Below the pieces are notes generated by a model that was given only the letters and a program-made list of their open reading frames with translations, was not told the DNA's origin and made no database searches. From Prevotella sp. (GTDB taxonomy: Bacteria > Bacteroidota > Bacteroidia > Bacteroidales > Bacteroidaceae), in the NCBI GenBank assembly GCA_017483185.1, contig JAFULM010000042.1, positions 1-54,267 of the forward strand: a stretch of DNA of 54,267 bases. Reading direction: 5' to 3'. The position numbers and the translations under genes are program-made. Below, in pieces: positions 18,377 to 27,784 of the stretch. The number at the start of each line of letters is the position of its first letter. The stretch's first letter is position 1.

Positions 18377-18412
18377 ATTCTTATCGTTGTTTGTTCCTTT
18401 GGTTTGAATGTG

Positions 18413-18420
18413 CAAAAGTA
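18413..18420 (-). promoter_or_regulatory. Putative -7 box of metK operon
   Basis: TACTTTTG on the minus strand, about 37 bases before the metK ATG. A second TTTG lies only 3 bases further upstream; no -33 element at the usual distance is clear. Confidence 0.45.
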
Positions 18421-18624
18421 CAACAAAATCATGAGATTACGCGCGATGGGATGAAGAAAATGAGAAAACCGGCGGATGTTTCACCTGAAAAAGCGTTCCA
18501 CCCTTCTTTCGTCAGTCATCTGGCTTCGTGTCGGTTGCGCTTGAGGGGCATTTCGACGCGACAGGTAGGCGTGCCGCTCTCGAGCTACCGGTCCTTGAAG
18601 TGTTGTGCCGGCGCGGGGGCTTGT

Positions 18625-18846
18625 TTACCCGAAAATCCAGAGGAACAGCTTGATGACGAGATAGAACATCGTGCCGTACAAGAGGATATAGAACAATAAT
18701 ATCGCGCATCCGCCGCCACCGCCCAGACATCCGGCAACAGCACCTTCAACGGCGCTTCCCTCTTTGTCGTCGATGGCTCCACCGATGAAACCAATGATGC
18801 CGCCGATGACGGCAACTACCAAGATAATTACTAACCAATTTGGCAT
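18625..18846 (-). CDS. Small glycine-rich membrane protein
   Basis: 73 residues with two or three hydrophobic segments: WLVIILVVAVIGGIIGFIGGA, then a Gly-rich turn (GCLGGGGGC), then AILLFYILLYGTMFYLVIKLF. No family recognised. A TATCTTTG -7 box lies upstream on the same strand (18918-18911), about 65 bases before the ATG, supporting expression. It may be a small inner-membrane protein; function unknown. Confidence 0.6.
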   Translation of the reverse strand: MPNWLVIILVVAVIGGIIGFIGGAIDDKEGSAVEGAVAGCLGGGGGCAILLFYILLYGTMFYLVIKLFLWIFG

Positions 18847-18978
18847 ATTCGTAAAGTTTTAAAGTTGAATATATACTTTGACATCCGACCAATCCATGAC
18901 AGATGTGATGCAAAGATATATCTTCTTTTTCTTATACCGATGACAAACGGTGGCTGCAAGCCTTGTAGAACCATTGTT

Positions 18979-20169
18979 TTACACCTCCCATACGATGAGT
19001 TCCGGCGGCAGGAGGATGCGCTTGGGTTCGCCGCGCTTGCCCGTTATGTAGTAGTGGCAGGCCATCGACTCGTGGAATCTGGTGAGAAAGGCCTCTTTGA
19101 TCCTTGCGCACTTCTCGTTGATGGAGTTGTTGAGCGGGTCGGTGACGTTGATGATGTTGTCGCAGTAGCGCCTGATGCCGAGAAATGTCCGCGAAGAGTC
19201 GGTCGTGCTCTTTATGGCGTCGTAGATGGCGGCCAGTTCGCGGCGATAGTCGGGGAGGTGCTTGAAGACGATGCCCTCGGGATGGCGGAGGAAGAGGAGA
19301 TAGACAGCCTTGACCAGCGGTGTCATCGCAATCTCCATGTTGCCGTAGTCGGGCAACAGGATGGTGTAGTCCTTGCGTATGACGATGCGGCTGAGCTTCA
19401 CTTCGGGTTCGACGAGCTGGCGGAGGATGACCTCGCTGATGCCCTTGCGCCGGAGCAGTTCGATCTCGTATCTCACGTTGGCCAACAGCTTCTCCGTGTC
19501 GCACTCGAAGGCGTCGTCGGCATCGTCAAATGTCTGTTTCCTCAGACAGCAGTAGCCGGACCACCAGAACAGTTTGCCAGAGACATAGTCACAGATGCTC
19601 TCGACATAGTCCCTCGCGTCCGTGGCCTGACCGACATCGAAGGTGAATGTGTCGAAGATGTTGTCCCATCGTTCGACGTGCTCCTTCGTATAGGCGTCGA
19701 AGTCGATTACCGAATAGTTGTAGCGGGCGAAGCACGGCGTCATCTTGTCCCGGTTTTCCGGGCTCTTCATGTGGTCGAGCAGGAAGTCGCTCCTCAGTGG
19801 CGGCAACTCGCCCGCGCTCTCCGTCGGCCCGTAGGGTTTGCGGTAGCGCCACACCTTTTCGTCGGCGAGGTCGCGGCCGAGGAGGGGGAGATAGACAAAG
19901 ACAAGATTGTGTTTGGCAAAACACTCGCGCAGCAGGCCGATGTTGTCGACGATAAAGCGGTTGGTCGGCCCGTCGTAGTCGTTTTCGACATATATCACTT
20001 CGTTGTGGGACGGCTCGAATGGCAGGTCCTGTATGCTGAAACCGTGATGCACGGACGTATATTTGCAAGGCTTTTCCGAGTCTTTCGTCATCGAGTAGTC
20101 AAAGACATCCTCGCATGGCAGCGGTTCGTATTCTCTGCGTTTGAAAGGATTTCTGAACATTGTTGTCAT
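18979..20169 (-). CDS. Conserved Bacteroidales protein, unknown function
   Basis: 396 residues, soluble, no signal peptide. Not recognised as an enzyme. Notable segments: HNEVIYVENDYDGPTNRFIVDN (about 58), FVYLPLLGRDLADEKVWRY, ARYNYSVIDFDAYTKEHVERW, and ALTPLVKAVYLLFLRHPEGI-like text near residue 280 followed by FKHLPDYRRELAAIY. The last motif recurs in other Bacteroidales proteins of unknown role. Its 5' end overlaps by 4 bases the stop of the small membrane protein gene upstream (20166), so the two are probably coupled. Confidence 0.75.
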   Translation of the reverse strand: MTTMFRNPFKRREYEPLPCEDVFDYSMTKDSEKPCKYTSVHHGFSIQDLPFEPSHNEVIYVENDYDGPTNRFIVDNIGLLRECFAKHNLVFVYLPLLGRDLADEKVWRYRKPYGPTESAGELPPLRSDFLLDHMKSPENRDKMTPCFARYNYSVIDFDAYTKEHVERWDNIFDTFTFDVGQATDARDYVESICDYVSGKLFWWSGYCCLRKQTFDDADDAFECDTEKLLANVRYEIELLRRKGISEVILRQLVEPEVKLSRIVIRKDYTILLPDYGNMEIAMTPLVKAVYLLFLRHPEGIVFKHLPDYRRELAAIYDAIKSTTDSSRTFLGIRRYCDNIINVTDPLNNSINEKCARIKEAFLTRFHESMACHYYITGKRGEPKRILLPPELIVWEV

Positions 20170-20465
20170 TCCTCTTTCTCCTTTCTTTCCTTCAACATTA
20201 TCACAATCAGCAGTGCGGCGACCGCCACATCAACGATGTTCCACATCGTGCGACCGAGGGCTATCTTGAAGAACGGTTGGAACAGGACGGCCAGCACGCC
20301 GCACGTCACCATCAGACCGTCCTTCCTGGCCTCATGATAACCGTATGCCATAGCGCCGAAGATGACCATTGCGACGACGCGCACTATTTCGTAATATCCG
20401 TAGGGCATCGGGGCGAGACACAACAGGAGCATGACAATCAATATCGGTCTGAGATATGTATTCAT
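20166..20465 (-). CDS. Small membrane protein, DUF6804-like
   Basis: 99 residues with four hydrophobic segments and the motif PYGYYEIVR, then LFQPFFKIALGRTMWNIVD, which I recall from DUF6804 small membrane proteins of Bacteroidota. The tail is charged (KERKEKEE). Function unknown. It overlaps the next gene start by 4 bases (ATGA-type), suggesting the pair is translated together. Confidence 0.7.
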   Translation of the reverse strand: MNTYLRPILIVMLLLCLAPMPYGYYEIVRVVAMVIFGAMAYGYHEARKDGLMVTCGVLAVLFQPFFKIALGRTMWNIVDVAVAALLIVIMLKERKEKEE

Positions 20466-20528
20466 AAAGCGGAATGGTTTGATTATGTCAATAAGATATC
20501 ACAAAGGTACATTTTTATTTTGTTAAAC

Positions 20529-20571
20529 TCAAAAAAAGTGTGCCCTGCAAGTCTTGCAAGGCACACTTTTT
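20529..20571. terminator. Bidirectional terminator-like hairpin
   Basis: Arms AAAAAGTGTGCCCTGCAAG and CTTGCAAGGCACACTTTTT (one mismatch), almost no loop, T-run on either strand. It lies between the pectate lyase palindrome and the DUF6804-like gene. Confidence 0.75.
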
Positions 20572-20690
20572 AAATGAAGAATGAAGAACGAAGAATGAAA
20601 AATTTGCTGCCGCATTTCCAACGTTGGTTCAATCGCAGTTGGAAAGGCGGCAGCAAATTTTTCATTCTTCACTTTTCATTCTTCATTTAA
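20570..20690. repeat. Palindromic element at the pectate lyase stop codon
   Basis: 53-nt arms (20570-20622 and 20638-20690, four mismatches) around a 15-nt loop. Outer module GAAGAATGAAGAACGAAGAA, core AATTTGCTGCCGC. The lyase stop codon (TGA, 20685-20683 on the minus strand) and its last codon lie inside the right arm. The same outer and core modules form the element at 41462-41633. Confidence 0.85.
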
Positions 20691-23679
20691 TTATCCGTTT
20701 CACGGTGACGCAAGAGCCGTCCGAGTAGGTCACACGCTCTATCACCACGCTGCCGCGCGGAGCTGTCTCGATGCGCATGCCCTCGACGGTGAATCTCTCG
20801 CGCTTCACTATCTTGCCGTTGGTGCCGGCCACGGTGCTGATGCCGTCGGTCACCTCCTCGTCCACCGGACTGACAACCCAGCGCAGACGTGTGCGGTCGG
20901 CAGGACCGGCGAAGCTCACCGTGCCTTCCGTGCCGGCCTCGTTGGGTGTGCCCACGTTGAGGCAACGGGTGTTGTCGGGTGCCGTCTCCATGTAGAAAGC
21001 GATTTTGCCGTTGTCCAGCTTGGCGTAATAGGGATAGACGGTGGCGGGACTCGGCGACAGCAGATTGGCAATCTGAAGATATGTCTGCGTGGCGGCGTTC
21101 TTGAAGTAGACGTTGCCGTCCTCGCCGTATGCAATCTCCCATTTTGCCTCTGTTTGCTCGCTCACGGCGTCGATACCGCCGGCGTCGATGTCGGCGTCAG
21201 ACAGTCCGACACGGAATATCAGCGAGTCGGCCGTTCCGTCGGCCGTGGGGATGGCCACGAGATAGCGGCGCTGGATGGAGGCATCGGCAGTGGTGGCCGA
21301 CGAGTTGGAGATGGTTCCGTAGCTGTAGATGTTGTGATAGTAGTCGGTGTCATAGCCGGCGAGGGTCATTATCTGTGACGAGCGGAATGTCTTCAGCGCA
21401 GCGTCCACTTCGGCCTTCACCGAGTCGATCTGCTCCTGTGTGGCCTCGATGTCGACGGCTTCGGTGAGGAACTTCTTTGCCGAGGCTATCGTCGTGTTGA
21501 GCGCTTCCAGAAAGGATGCGGGATAGCAAAGCGTCCTGTTGCCGATCTGTGCCGAAGAGGCCGCGCCCTCGGCTTCTTCCACCGAGCGGCGCAAGGCGCT
21601 GAGGAAGAGCTTGACCATTGAGGCGTCCACCTCGCTGAAGGTGTAGATCATGTCGGCGCGGTCGAGCGTTCCGTTGCCCCAGAGCCAGTCCGAGGGGAAG
21701 TCTCTCGGGCGCAGCTGCTGGTCCTTGTTGGACGGGCTGTTGATGCGGTACATGGATATGTCGCCGTCGACACCCGACAGGGCGCACGAGCGGTCGCCGA
21801 TGTAGTTGATGGTGAATGTGGCAGCATCGTCTGTGGCGACAATCTTTGACGTGCCGTTGACGTCGCTGTTGGCCGGCGAGAAGCATTTGCCGCTGCCGCG
21901 GTTGCGCATGGTCACACCGCCATCGACGGCCGTTATCTCCCAGAGCAGGGCGGGGTTGTCCCACTCGAATGTCTCGACGGAGCCGAGCAGACCGGACGAC
22001 GTTATCGTCAGATACTTGGCCGGACCGGCCAGTGTCGTGCCGGAGTTGTATGCCTTGGTGGCATAGCTGATGATGCGGTAGAGTTTGCCCTCGGCCGGAA
22101 CAAACTCCGTCGTGCCGGGAGCCACACCGCCGCCGGCGCGCATGCCTTCATCGTTGATGGTGACCACGGCCGAATAGAGCGACTCGCGGTCGCCCTTGAC
22201 TACCTTCAGACGGAAGTAGTAGACCTTCTTGGGCACAAGGCCTTCGAGCGTGGTCTCAACGGCAGTGCCGGGGAGAGTGGCTTCCACTTCATACTTCAGC
22301 CCGTCCTCGCTCTTCTCCAGAACCACGGCGTCGGCATCCTCCACTTCGAGCGTCCACGTCAGATGACAGGTCGTGCCGTCGGTCACGACGGCCTTGACGC
22401 CGGTGGGATACATCAGATAGTCGGCCTTTTTGGCGAGACTGTTGACGTAGTCCTCGATGTTGCTGTATCCGTTGCCGTCGCTGTCGCTCATGGCGTCGTT
22501 GACGTTAGGGTCAGTTCCGTTGGCTGTTTCCCATTCGTCGGGCATGCCGTCACCGTCGGTGTCCGTCGGCGCGGTGCCGCCGGAGATGTTGCCGATGCCG
22601 CCGACGTCCTGCTCACTCTCGATGAAGGCGCCCTCGGTTCCGAGCGACGTCAGCTGTGAGATGATGCGGCGGTCGTGGACGTCGCGCACAATCGAGGCGC
22701 CGACATGGTCGACCACGCTGTAGTAGGCCTCCTCGGCTGTCTCGAGATTCATCGGCGCCGTGCACTTCAGATTGGGCTGCTGCATCGGTGTTGCACCGTT
22801 GTAGTCGGTGATGAGCGTGCCGTTGAGCACGCCGTCGTTGTTTCCGTCAGTATAGTTGCCGGTGCTGTAGAGATGGTCGGTCTCGGTCCACTGGTCGAAA
22901 TACTTGTTGGACGAGCCGCTGCTCGGGCCGGTGATGAAGTAGTTGTTCATCAGATCCTGATAGTTGTCGGCCGCCGAGTGGCCGCCGATAGCACCCATGC
23001 CGTAGTTGTAGCACACGTTGTTGTAATACTGTATGGAGCACTTCATCTTCGGGTTGCGGCTCTTGTTGTTGGCCCAGAGACAGTGGCTGACGGTCCAGTT
23101 GCGCGTGCCGTCGGTGATGGCGCCGAAGCGCTGGGGCAGGATGCCCTCACTGATGATGCAGTTCTGCCACGTGATGTTGTTGGCGTTGGCGATGTGGACG
23201 TTGTCCCACGGTCCCCACGAGATGGAGCAGTGGTCGAGGATGAGGTCGGTGCAGTTGTCGAGCGTGAGCGTGCACTTCTTGCTGTTCACGGCCGAACCGC
23301 CGCGCATACGTATGTAGCGGATGATGACATCCGACGCTCCCGAGCAGATCACGCGGCCGCCATAGATCGTTATGCCCTCGCCGGGAGCCGTCTGTCCGGC
23401 GATATAGGTGTTGCTGCTCACGGTGATGGAGGTCCCCGTGATGTCTATCACGCCGCCCACATCGAAGACGACGATGCGGTTGGGCCGACTCACGGCGTCG
23501 GCCAGCGAACCGGCTCCCGAGGCGTTGAGGTTGGTGACGTGGACCACAGTGCCGCCGCGGCCGCCCTTGGCGTATGCCCCGAAGCCCTCTGCGCCGGGGA
23601 AGGCCAGTTGCTGGGCACCGGCCGTCAGCGTCATGCCGGCGGCCAGCAGGCATGTAAGTAACTGTTTCTTCATATTCAT
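20683..23679 (-). CDS. Exported multidomain pectate lyase (PL1-type) with T9SS tail
   Basis: About 998 residues. It cleaves pectic polygalacturonan by beta-elimination, by family. After the signal peptide (MKKQLLTCLLAAGMTLTAGAQ region) comes FPGAEGFGAYAKGGRGG, the hallmark of Bacteroidota pectate lyases, then a right-handed beta-helix with SISWGPWDNVHI about 155. A calcium-binding segment, DTDGDGMPDEWETANGTDPN (about 375), follows, then a fibronectin-like domain (about 425-510), two regions of unknown type, and a C-terminal domain (TVEGMRIETAPRGSVVIERV... VKRII) like T9SS type A sorting signals. Starts at 23694, 23679 and 23673 are possible; 23679 gives the usual leader. The gene ends inside a palindromic element. 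Probably cell-surface or secreted by the T9SS encoded at 32.7-38.8 kb. Confidence 0.88.
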   Translation of the reverse strand: MNMKKQLLTCLLAAGMTLTAGAQQLAFPGAEGFGAYAKGGRGGTVVHVTNLNASGAGSLADAVSRPNRIVVFDVGGVIDITGTSITVSSNTYIAGQTAPGEGITIYGGRVICSGASDVIIRYIRMRGGSAVNSKKCTLTLDNCTDLILDHCSISWGPWDNVHIANANNITWQNCIISEGILPQRFGAITDGTRNWTVSHCLWANNKSRNPKMKCSIQYYNNVCYNYGMGAIGGHSAADNYQDLMNNYFITGPSSGSSNKYFDQWTETDHLYSTGNYTDGNNDGVLNGTLITDYNGATPMQQPNLKCTAPMNLETAEEAYYSVVDHVGASIVRDVHDRRIISQLTSLGTEGAFIESEQDVGGIGNISGGTAPTDTDGDGMPDEWETANGTDPNVNDAMSDSDGNGYSNIEDYVNSLAKKADYLMYPTGVKAVVTDGTTCHLTWTLEVEDADAVVLEKSEDGLKYEVEATLPGTAVETTLEGLVPKKVYYFRLKVVKGDRESLYSAVVTINDEGMRAGGGVAPGTTEFVPAEGKLYRIISYATKAYNSGTTLAGPAKYLTITSSGLLGSVETFEWDNPALLWEITAVDGGVTMRNRGSGKCFSPANSDVNGTSKIVATDDAATFTINYIGDRSCALSGVDGDISMYRINSPSNKDQQLRPRDFPSDWLWGNGTLDRADMIYTFSEVDASMVKLFLSALRRSVEEAEGAASSAQIGNRTLCYPASFLEALNTTIASAKKFLTEAVDIEATQEQIDSVKAEVDAALKTFRSSQIMTLAGYDTDYYHNIYSYGTISNSSATTADASIQRRYLVAIPTADGTADSLIFRVGLSDADIDAGGIDAVSEQTEAKWEIAYGEDGNVYFKNAATQTYLQIANLLSPSPATVYPYYAKLDNGKIAFYMETAPDNTRCLNVGTPNEAGTEGTVSFAGPADRTRLRWVVSPVDEEVTDGISTVAGTNGKIVKRERFTVEGMRIETAPRGSVVIERVTYSDGSCVTVKRIIK

Positions 23680-23809
23680 TTGGTTTTTAATCAATGTAAT
23701 AATAAGGATATGTTAGTTTCGCATGATTTCTATTCTATCTCCAGTTTGTTACAAATTTGTCAATATCGGTTATTGTTTCCATATTAATACAGTAGTGGAT
23801 GAGTTGTGG

Positions 23810-25687
23810 TTATCTGACATCAAAAGGGAATTCTCCTATTATGCTTCTTATTTTATCCCTGTATGCTTCATCAAACTTATTGTTCTTTAAAAGATTGTCA
23901 ATATCCGTTTTATCAACGTCGGTAATGCCGTTATAAAAGCCGATGAAATCTAAAACAGCATCATTGAACGATTCGTTGACAAGTCCTTCGATCTTCTCGG
24001 GGTAGTTCTCGCCTTTCAGGCGTTGCTCGTTACCTGAATTGTAGGAATCTGTCATCTGCCGGTATATCGCGTCAAATATGTCTTTCGTATATGCGTATAT
24101 GTATCCTGCAAGATAGTAGGCGCTTTTCTTGAATATAGGCAGCCTATTTATGTATTCATGCGTGTGCTGCTGTATCAGTTCTCTTGTCTCGTTCAGTATG
24201 CTGTTGGCGATGATAAACCTGAAACACAAATTGTTCAGTTCGGACTCGTTGCCTGTATCCAATAGACTGCTATTGAAGATACGTTCGTATTCTGCTTTTT
24301 GGAATACACGTGACTTCCCAAGTCCTGAACGCAGCGAGCAGGCCATGAAGAGATAGACGGCACGATATGCCAGCGCCACATTGATCATGCTGATGATTTT
24401 CTGTCCCTCTTTGATATTTTTGCCTTCTCCTTTACGGTCGTAGATGATATCAAACTTCTTTAGTACCTCGGCTATCTTTATCTGTATGGGGTCATTTGCC
24501 ATCAGAGAGTAGCTTTTTACAGCATTCTGATTGTTGGTGGCCTTAATGATATTTGTTTTGAAGTCAGTCTGTTCAGGACTGATTTCATATATGCGTACCA
24601 TAACATTAGCAGGTCGGAAATTATCGCTGGTGTTCTCTCCGTATTTTGCGCTATAAAGGGCGTTGACTGTCTGGCAGCCATTTATAATCTGCATGTTTTC
24701 TAAAGTTAGATTCTGAGTCTTTTTCTTTACGTTTACATTGCCTATTGTGAGCCTGTCGCATATAATGCTGATGCCGTTGTTCATGTATGGAAACCACAGG
24801 CTTTCGGAACTTGTAATAGTAGCGATAATGTCTTTATTGACATTTCCGCGGTCACCGAGATAGAGTCTGATGTTCTCTGTATAAAGTTGATTGTGATGAT
24901 ATTTGTTCTGCAGACGTATGAATTCGTTTATGTTACACATTCCAACGATTGCTTTCTTTGGTAATCCAAGGCTTTCACGTTTGGAGTTGTCCTCCAACCG
25001 GTATGAATACATTCCTTCGTTTACAATATCCAAAAATTCCTCACCGATCTGTATCTTTCCTTCTTTTGACAGCTCAGCAATCTCCTTTGCACCATATATC
25101 TGAATGGAGAAACCCAGATGTTGTCTGTCTTGCTCAAATCGGGCAAGAACATTGCTTATCTCCTTTTCATTGTTCCGGTATATGCCGGTGGCATTGTTTA
25201 TGTAGTGACAATATACAACGATGCGGTGCCCTCTTATGGATAGGAAATCCTCGCATTTTTGTTTTATTTCAACGACAATCTCATTGTCGGACGGCTTGTC
25301 AAGAAATTCAGGGTGTACAAAGTTGTTGTTTATAAACGTGGCAAAGTTCATCAATTCAACCGGTGACGCGCTTTTATTATCGCTTTCATACAGTTTAAAT
25401 TGGAATATATGCAGCTGCTTTATCCTTGTACTTTCAGTGTTAATTAGGGCATAGGCATCAATCAGAAGTTCGTTCCTTCCGGTTATGCTTTTGTCTGTAA
25501 CGACAAAATCCTCAAAGAAACCGTCTTCGGAATGGTCCATGACTAAAGATGCGCTCATTGCGTAGTATAGCAATTCATTGGGCGCATCCTTGACTTTAGA
25601 TGTCGCTTTGCCCGCTTCTATTTGAAAAGATTCGTTTGTTCTTCTGAAAAGATCAAGTTCTTTTTGCAGATCTTCATTTATATACAT
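23810..25687 (-). CDS. AIPR-family protein (abortive infection phage resistance)
   Basis: 625 residues, soluble. The AIPR signature is clear in the middle: TENIRLYLGDRGNVNKDI (about 270), LWFPYMNNGISIICD (about 297), MQIINGCQTVNALY (about 330), and IIKATNNQNAVKSYSL (about 375). The family was named after an abortive-infection phage-resistance protein; members often sit near restriction or defence genes. The N-terminal 150 residues (VVTDKSITGRNELLIDAY...) have a PD-(D/E)XK-like look but I cannot assign residues. The gene is AT-richer than neighbours and is followed by a homing endonuclease and a toxin-antitoxin scar, consistent with horizontal gain. A TAATTTTG -7 box is at 25779-25772. Confidence 0.85.
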   Translation of the reverse strand: MYINEDLQKELDLFRRTNESFQIEAGKATSKVKDAPNELLYYAMSASLVMDHSEDGFFEDFVVTDKSITGRNELLIDAYALINTESTRIKQLHIFQFKLYESDNKSASPVELMNFATFINNNFVHPEFLDKPSDNEIVVEIKQKCEDFLSIRGHRIVVYCHYINNATGIYRNNEKEISNVLARFEQDRQHLGFSIQIYGAKEIAELSKEGKIQIGEEFLDIVNEGMYSYRLEDNSKRESLGLPKKAIVGMCNINEFIRLQNKYHHNQLYTENIRLYLGDRGNVNKDIIATITSSESLWFPYMNNGISIICDRLTIGNVNVKKKTQNLTLENMQIINGCQTVNALYSAKYGENTSDNFRPANVMVRIYEISPEQTDFKTNIIKATNNQNAVKSYSLMANDPIQIKIAEVLKKFDIIYDRKGEGKNIKEGQKIISMINVALAYRAVYLFMACSLRSGLGKSRVFQKAEYERIFNSSLLDTGNESELNNLCFRFIIANSILNETRELIQQHTHEYINRLPIFKKSAYYLAGYIYAYTKDIFDAIYRQMTDSYNSGNEQRLKGENYPEKIEGLVNESFNDAVLDFIGFYNGITDVDKTDIDNLLKNNKFDEAYRDKIRSIIGEFPFDVR

Positions 25688-26086
25688 GATTCCAATGTCT
25701 TATTAAATAATATGTATGGTGAATGTGATGGCATATTGGAAAATATGTCTCGGATAATATTGCCTCAATCGCAAAATTACGCAAAAATTCTGATATTTTT
25801 AGCTTTCGATGTATAAAAAGTTAATATCATACCATTTTTATGGTCTGTTTTTCGCCATCAGCGCGTTTTTTCTGGGACCGGATGTCCGCTGGAAGTCGAC
25901 GCAGCGGGAAGAGTTATAAATATATGACATCTTTATAGGACGGCCAAACGAATTCGTGGAGTCGAAGGTCTATCATGTGCCCAATAGAAATAGAGAATAG
26001 GAGCCTGATTATTTATGAGGTAGGTTGCAACAATTAGTTATACTTTGGACGCGGAAGCATGGAGAATCGTTACTGTCGGTCTTAAG
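25688..26086. other. Intergenic: promoter region and toxin-antitoxin scar
   Basis: 399 bp, AT-rich. The left third holds the AIPR promoter (-7 box at 25772-25779, minus strand). The right half (25920-26060) holds a degenerate DUF3791-DUF3990 remnant; otherwise nothing is seen. Confidence 0.6.
25925..26060 (+). pseudogene. Scar of a DUF3791-DUF3990 toxin-antitoxin pair
   Basis: In one frame the sequence reads Y-D-I-F-...-V-E-S-K-V-Y-H (to 25976), matching the junction D-D-I-T-...-L-E-S/M-K-V-Y-H of the intact pair at 43.86 kb; 13 bases (AAGGTCTATCATG) are identical. After E-P-D-Y and a stop, a shifted frame gives L-Y-F-G-R-G at 26038-26055, like the DUF3990 motif L-D-F-G-R-G. Stops and a frameshift show decay. 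Short, so alternative chance similarity cannot be excluded. Confidence 0.5.
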
Positions 26087-27148
26087 TCATTTAAAAATAT
26101 CTTCTAATCTCTTTTTCAGTATCAAATATTTTCTTCCATTTTTCTTGGTTGGCACTCCGTGCGTTTTTATATGATAATAAATCACATTCCTTTGTCTGCC
26201 GAATAACGATATGGCTTCACCCGTGGTAATCCATTCATCATCATTTAAGTCATCAATAGTATAAGTTGGTGATTCTGAATATTCCCATTTGTACCCTCCT
26301 GCAGACTTTCTTTTACCTTTACAGCACTTAACTATGCAACTGCCGTCAATACCGATTGTCTTCCCTGCCAATGTTGGTGAATCATATTCTGCGATGAAGG
26401 TCCCATCTGATGAAATTTGTTTTACTTTAACCTTAATGCGTTCACTTATTTTCTTTCTTGTCTCATCCGAGACCCTGTGGTTTCTATGATATTCCAAACT
26501 TGAATTTCGGATTTTGTTTCTATAAGAATCACTTAAAGATTGACCAAATCGACAGTGTTTTTCTCCAGCCTTCGAAGATGACATCTTTTCTCTTGAAACC
26601 TTGGAATGTCTCTTACCATACATCCCATTTTTTTCTCCGCTTAAACTTTTGGAAACTTTCCTCTTGTGTTCTTCCAAGGCATTAATTTGTTCTCGGAGTT
26701 CTCGATATTCTTTAGAGGCCCATCGTTGCTTCATTATTCGGCTATGGTAAGCTTTTTCTTCTTCTGTTCTTGGTCTCAATTTTCTGCCTGTTCGTTGACG
26801 AGATAATTCAGCCTTTTGTTCGGCAGAAAATCGGAATCCACGAGTCGTGAACCCACCATAAGTCATGTTGTATCCTCTTTTGAAGCTATCATAATATCGA
26901 ATATAAAATTCTTCAAGTTCATCAAGTTTATCACGAGCTTCTGAAGAATCGCTAAAACTTATTCTTTCCAAAACTTCATAATTAAAATTGGCTGGCCCAT
27001 ATTTCGCTCTTGCTCTATCTATTTTGTCACCGCCATATGTCTTATTTAAATTCATGAAAGTTCTTCTGCGACGCTTTTCATCTGTCGTTTGTCCAATATA
27101 TACTTTACCAACAGGACTTGTATATTTATATATAATACCAATCAGCAT
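26087..27148 (-). CDS. Freestanding GIY-YIG homing endonuclease with NUMOD domains
   Basis: 353 residues. N-terminal GIY-YIG nuclease: GIIYKYTSPVGKVYIGQT (4-21), with a later FKRGYNMTYGG. The centre has three NUMOD3-type repeats (HSKVSREKMSSS, SLSDSYRNKIRNSS, HRVSDETRKKISER) for DNA contacts, then a NUMOD1-like block (FIAEYDSPTLAGKTIGIDGS... GGYKWEY, about 245-295), and a C-terminal helix-turn-helix-like segment (TGEAISLFGRQRNVIYYHI). It cuts specific DNA sites to promote its own spread. No intron or intein is apparent around it, so it is freestanding. AT-rich and flanked by defence-type genes, so recently acquired. Confidence 0.88.
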   Translation of the reverse strand: MLIGIIYKYTSPVGKVYIGQTTDEKRRRRTFMNLNKTYGGDKIDRARAKYGPANFNYEVLERISFSDSSEARDKLDELEEFYIRYYDSFKRGYNMTYGGFTTRGFRFSAEQKAELSRQRTGRKLRPRTEEEKAYHSRIMKQRWASKEYRELREQINALEEHKRKVSKSLSGEKNGMYGKRHSKVSREKMSSSKAGEKHCRFGQSLSDSYRNKIRNSSLEYHRNHRVSDETRKKISERIKVKVKQISSDGTFIAEYDSPTLAGKTIGIDGSCIVKCCKGKRKSAGGYKWEYSESPTYTIDDLNDDEWITTGEAISLFGRQRNVIYYHIKTHGVPTKKNGRKYLILKKRLEDIFK

Positions 27149-27343
27149 ATTGTCTTAGATGATTTGTTATATGATATATTTGCCGTAGTAGTTGTTAAAT
27201 CAAATAGTCCATACGCTATTTATGCAAGACGCTTAACGTTAAAAATAATAATGTCTATTTTTTAGTGTAAATGAAAAAGCCGTGGCGGCATGGGGAAAAG
27301 GCTGCTTCATCAGTCCTTTGGATGTCATCTTTGATGTCTTGTG

Positions 27344-27784
27344 TCATAAGACGACCAACCGGGATTCTGCGACCAACAGTGATGCAAAAATCATGAAATC
27401 AGGGTCATAACATTCTCCCACGACCGGTGTGCCATCTTTGGTATAATATATTCCGGCATGGAAATGGTCCTTTGATTTCACCCTTACACGCCCGGAGTAG
27501 CCCTCATGGCTTATCTCATGGCATTTCCTCACGTGCAAATCGGCATAGCCATACAGACTGTCCTCTGGTTTGCGCGGTCTGAATTTCACGTTGTCTTTGG
27601 CCGGGGTCTTTAGCTTTGTGCGCCATACGGACAAATAATCCTCTGGCGTTCCGGAGGCTAACCTGACCAGACTGAATGCCGTAAAGGTCAGTTCGCCATC
27701 AACGACCATAGACGGTGAGAATATTATCCGTGCGACATGCTCATCATCATCAACCTGAATTAAGTTTGAGCCGCTTTGCTTCAT
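27344..27784 (-). CDS. Third gene of an unassigned three-gene cassette
   Basis: 146 residues, soluble. Not recognised. It has one short motif worth noting, K-S-K-D-H-F-H-A-G-I-Y-Y (about 103), where D/H/H could be a site, and a C-terminal hydrophobic helix (MIFASLLVAESRLVVL). Its ATG overlaps the previous stop by four bases (ATGA, 27784-27781), so it is translationally coupled to the second gene. As I recall, small proteins with a D-x-x-H-A motif accompany TIGR04255 proteins in other genomes; this is unverified. Confidence 0.65.
   Translation of the reverse strand: MKQSGSNLIQVDDDEHVARIIFSPSMVVDGELTFTAFSLVRLASGTPEDYLSVWRTKLKTPAKDNVKFRPRKPEDSLYGYADLHVRKCHEISHEGYSGRVRVKSKDHFHAGIYYTKDGTPVVGECYDPDFMIFASLLVAESRLVVL

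Noticed and set aside
18377-18624. A SAM riboswitch before metK
   Set aside because: The leader before the ATG is short and I could not find the conserved core of any SAM class; only a -7 box is visible.
18865-20337. Plus-strand open frame of 490 codons
   Set aside because: Antisense to the conserved 396-residue gene and the small membrane gene; no motif of its own.
22675-23661. Plus-strand open frame of 328 codons
   Set aside because: Antisense to the pectate lyase beta-helix, Val/Asp-biased shadow.
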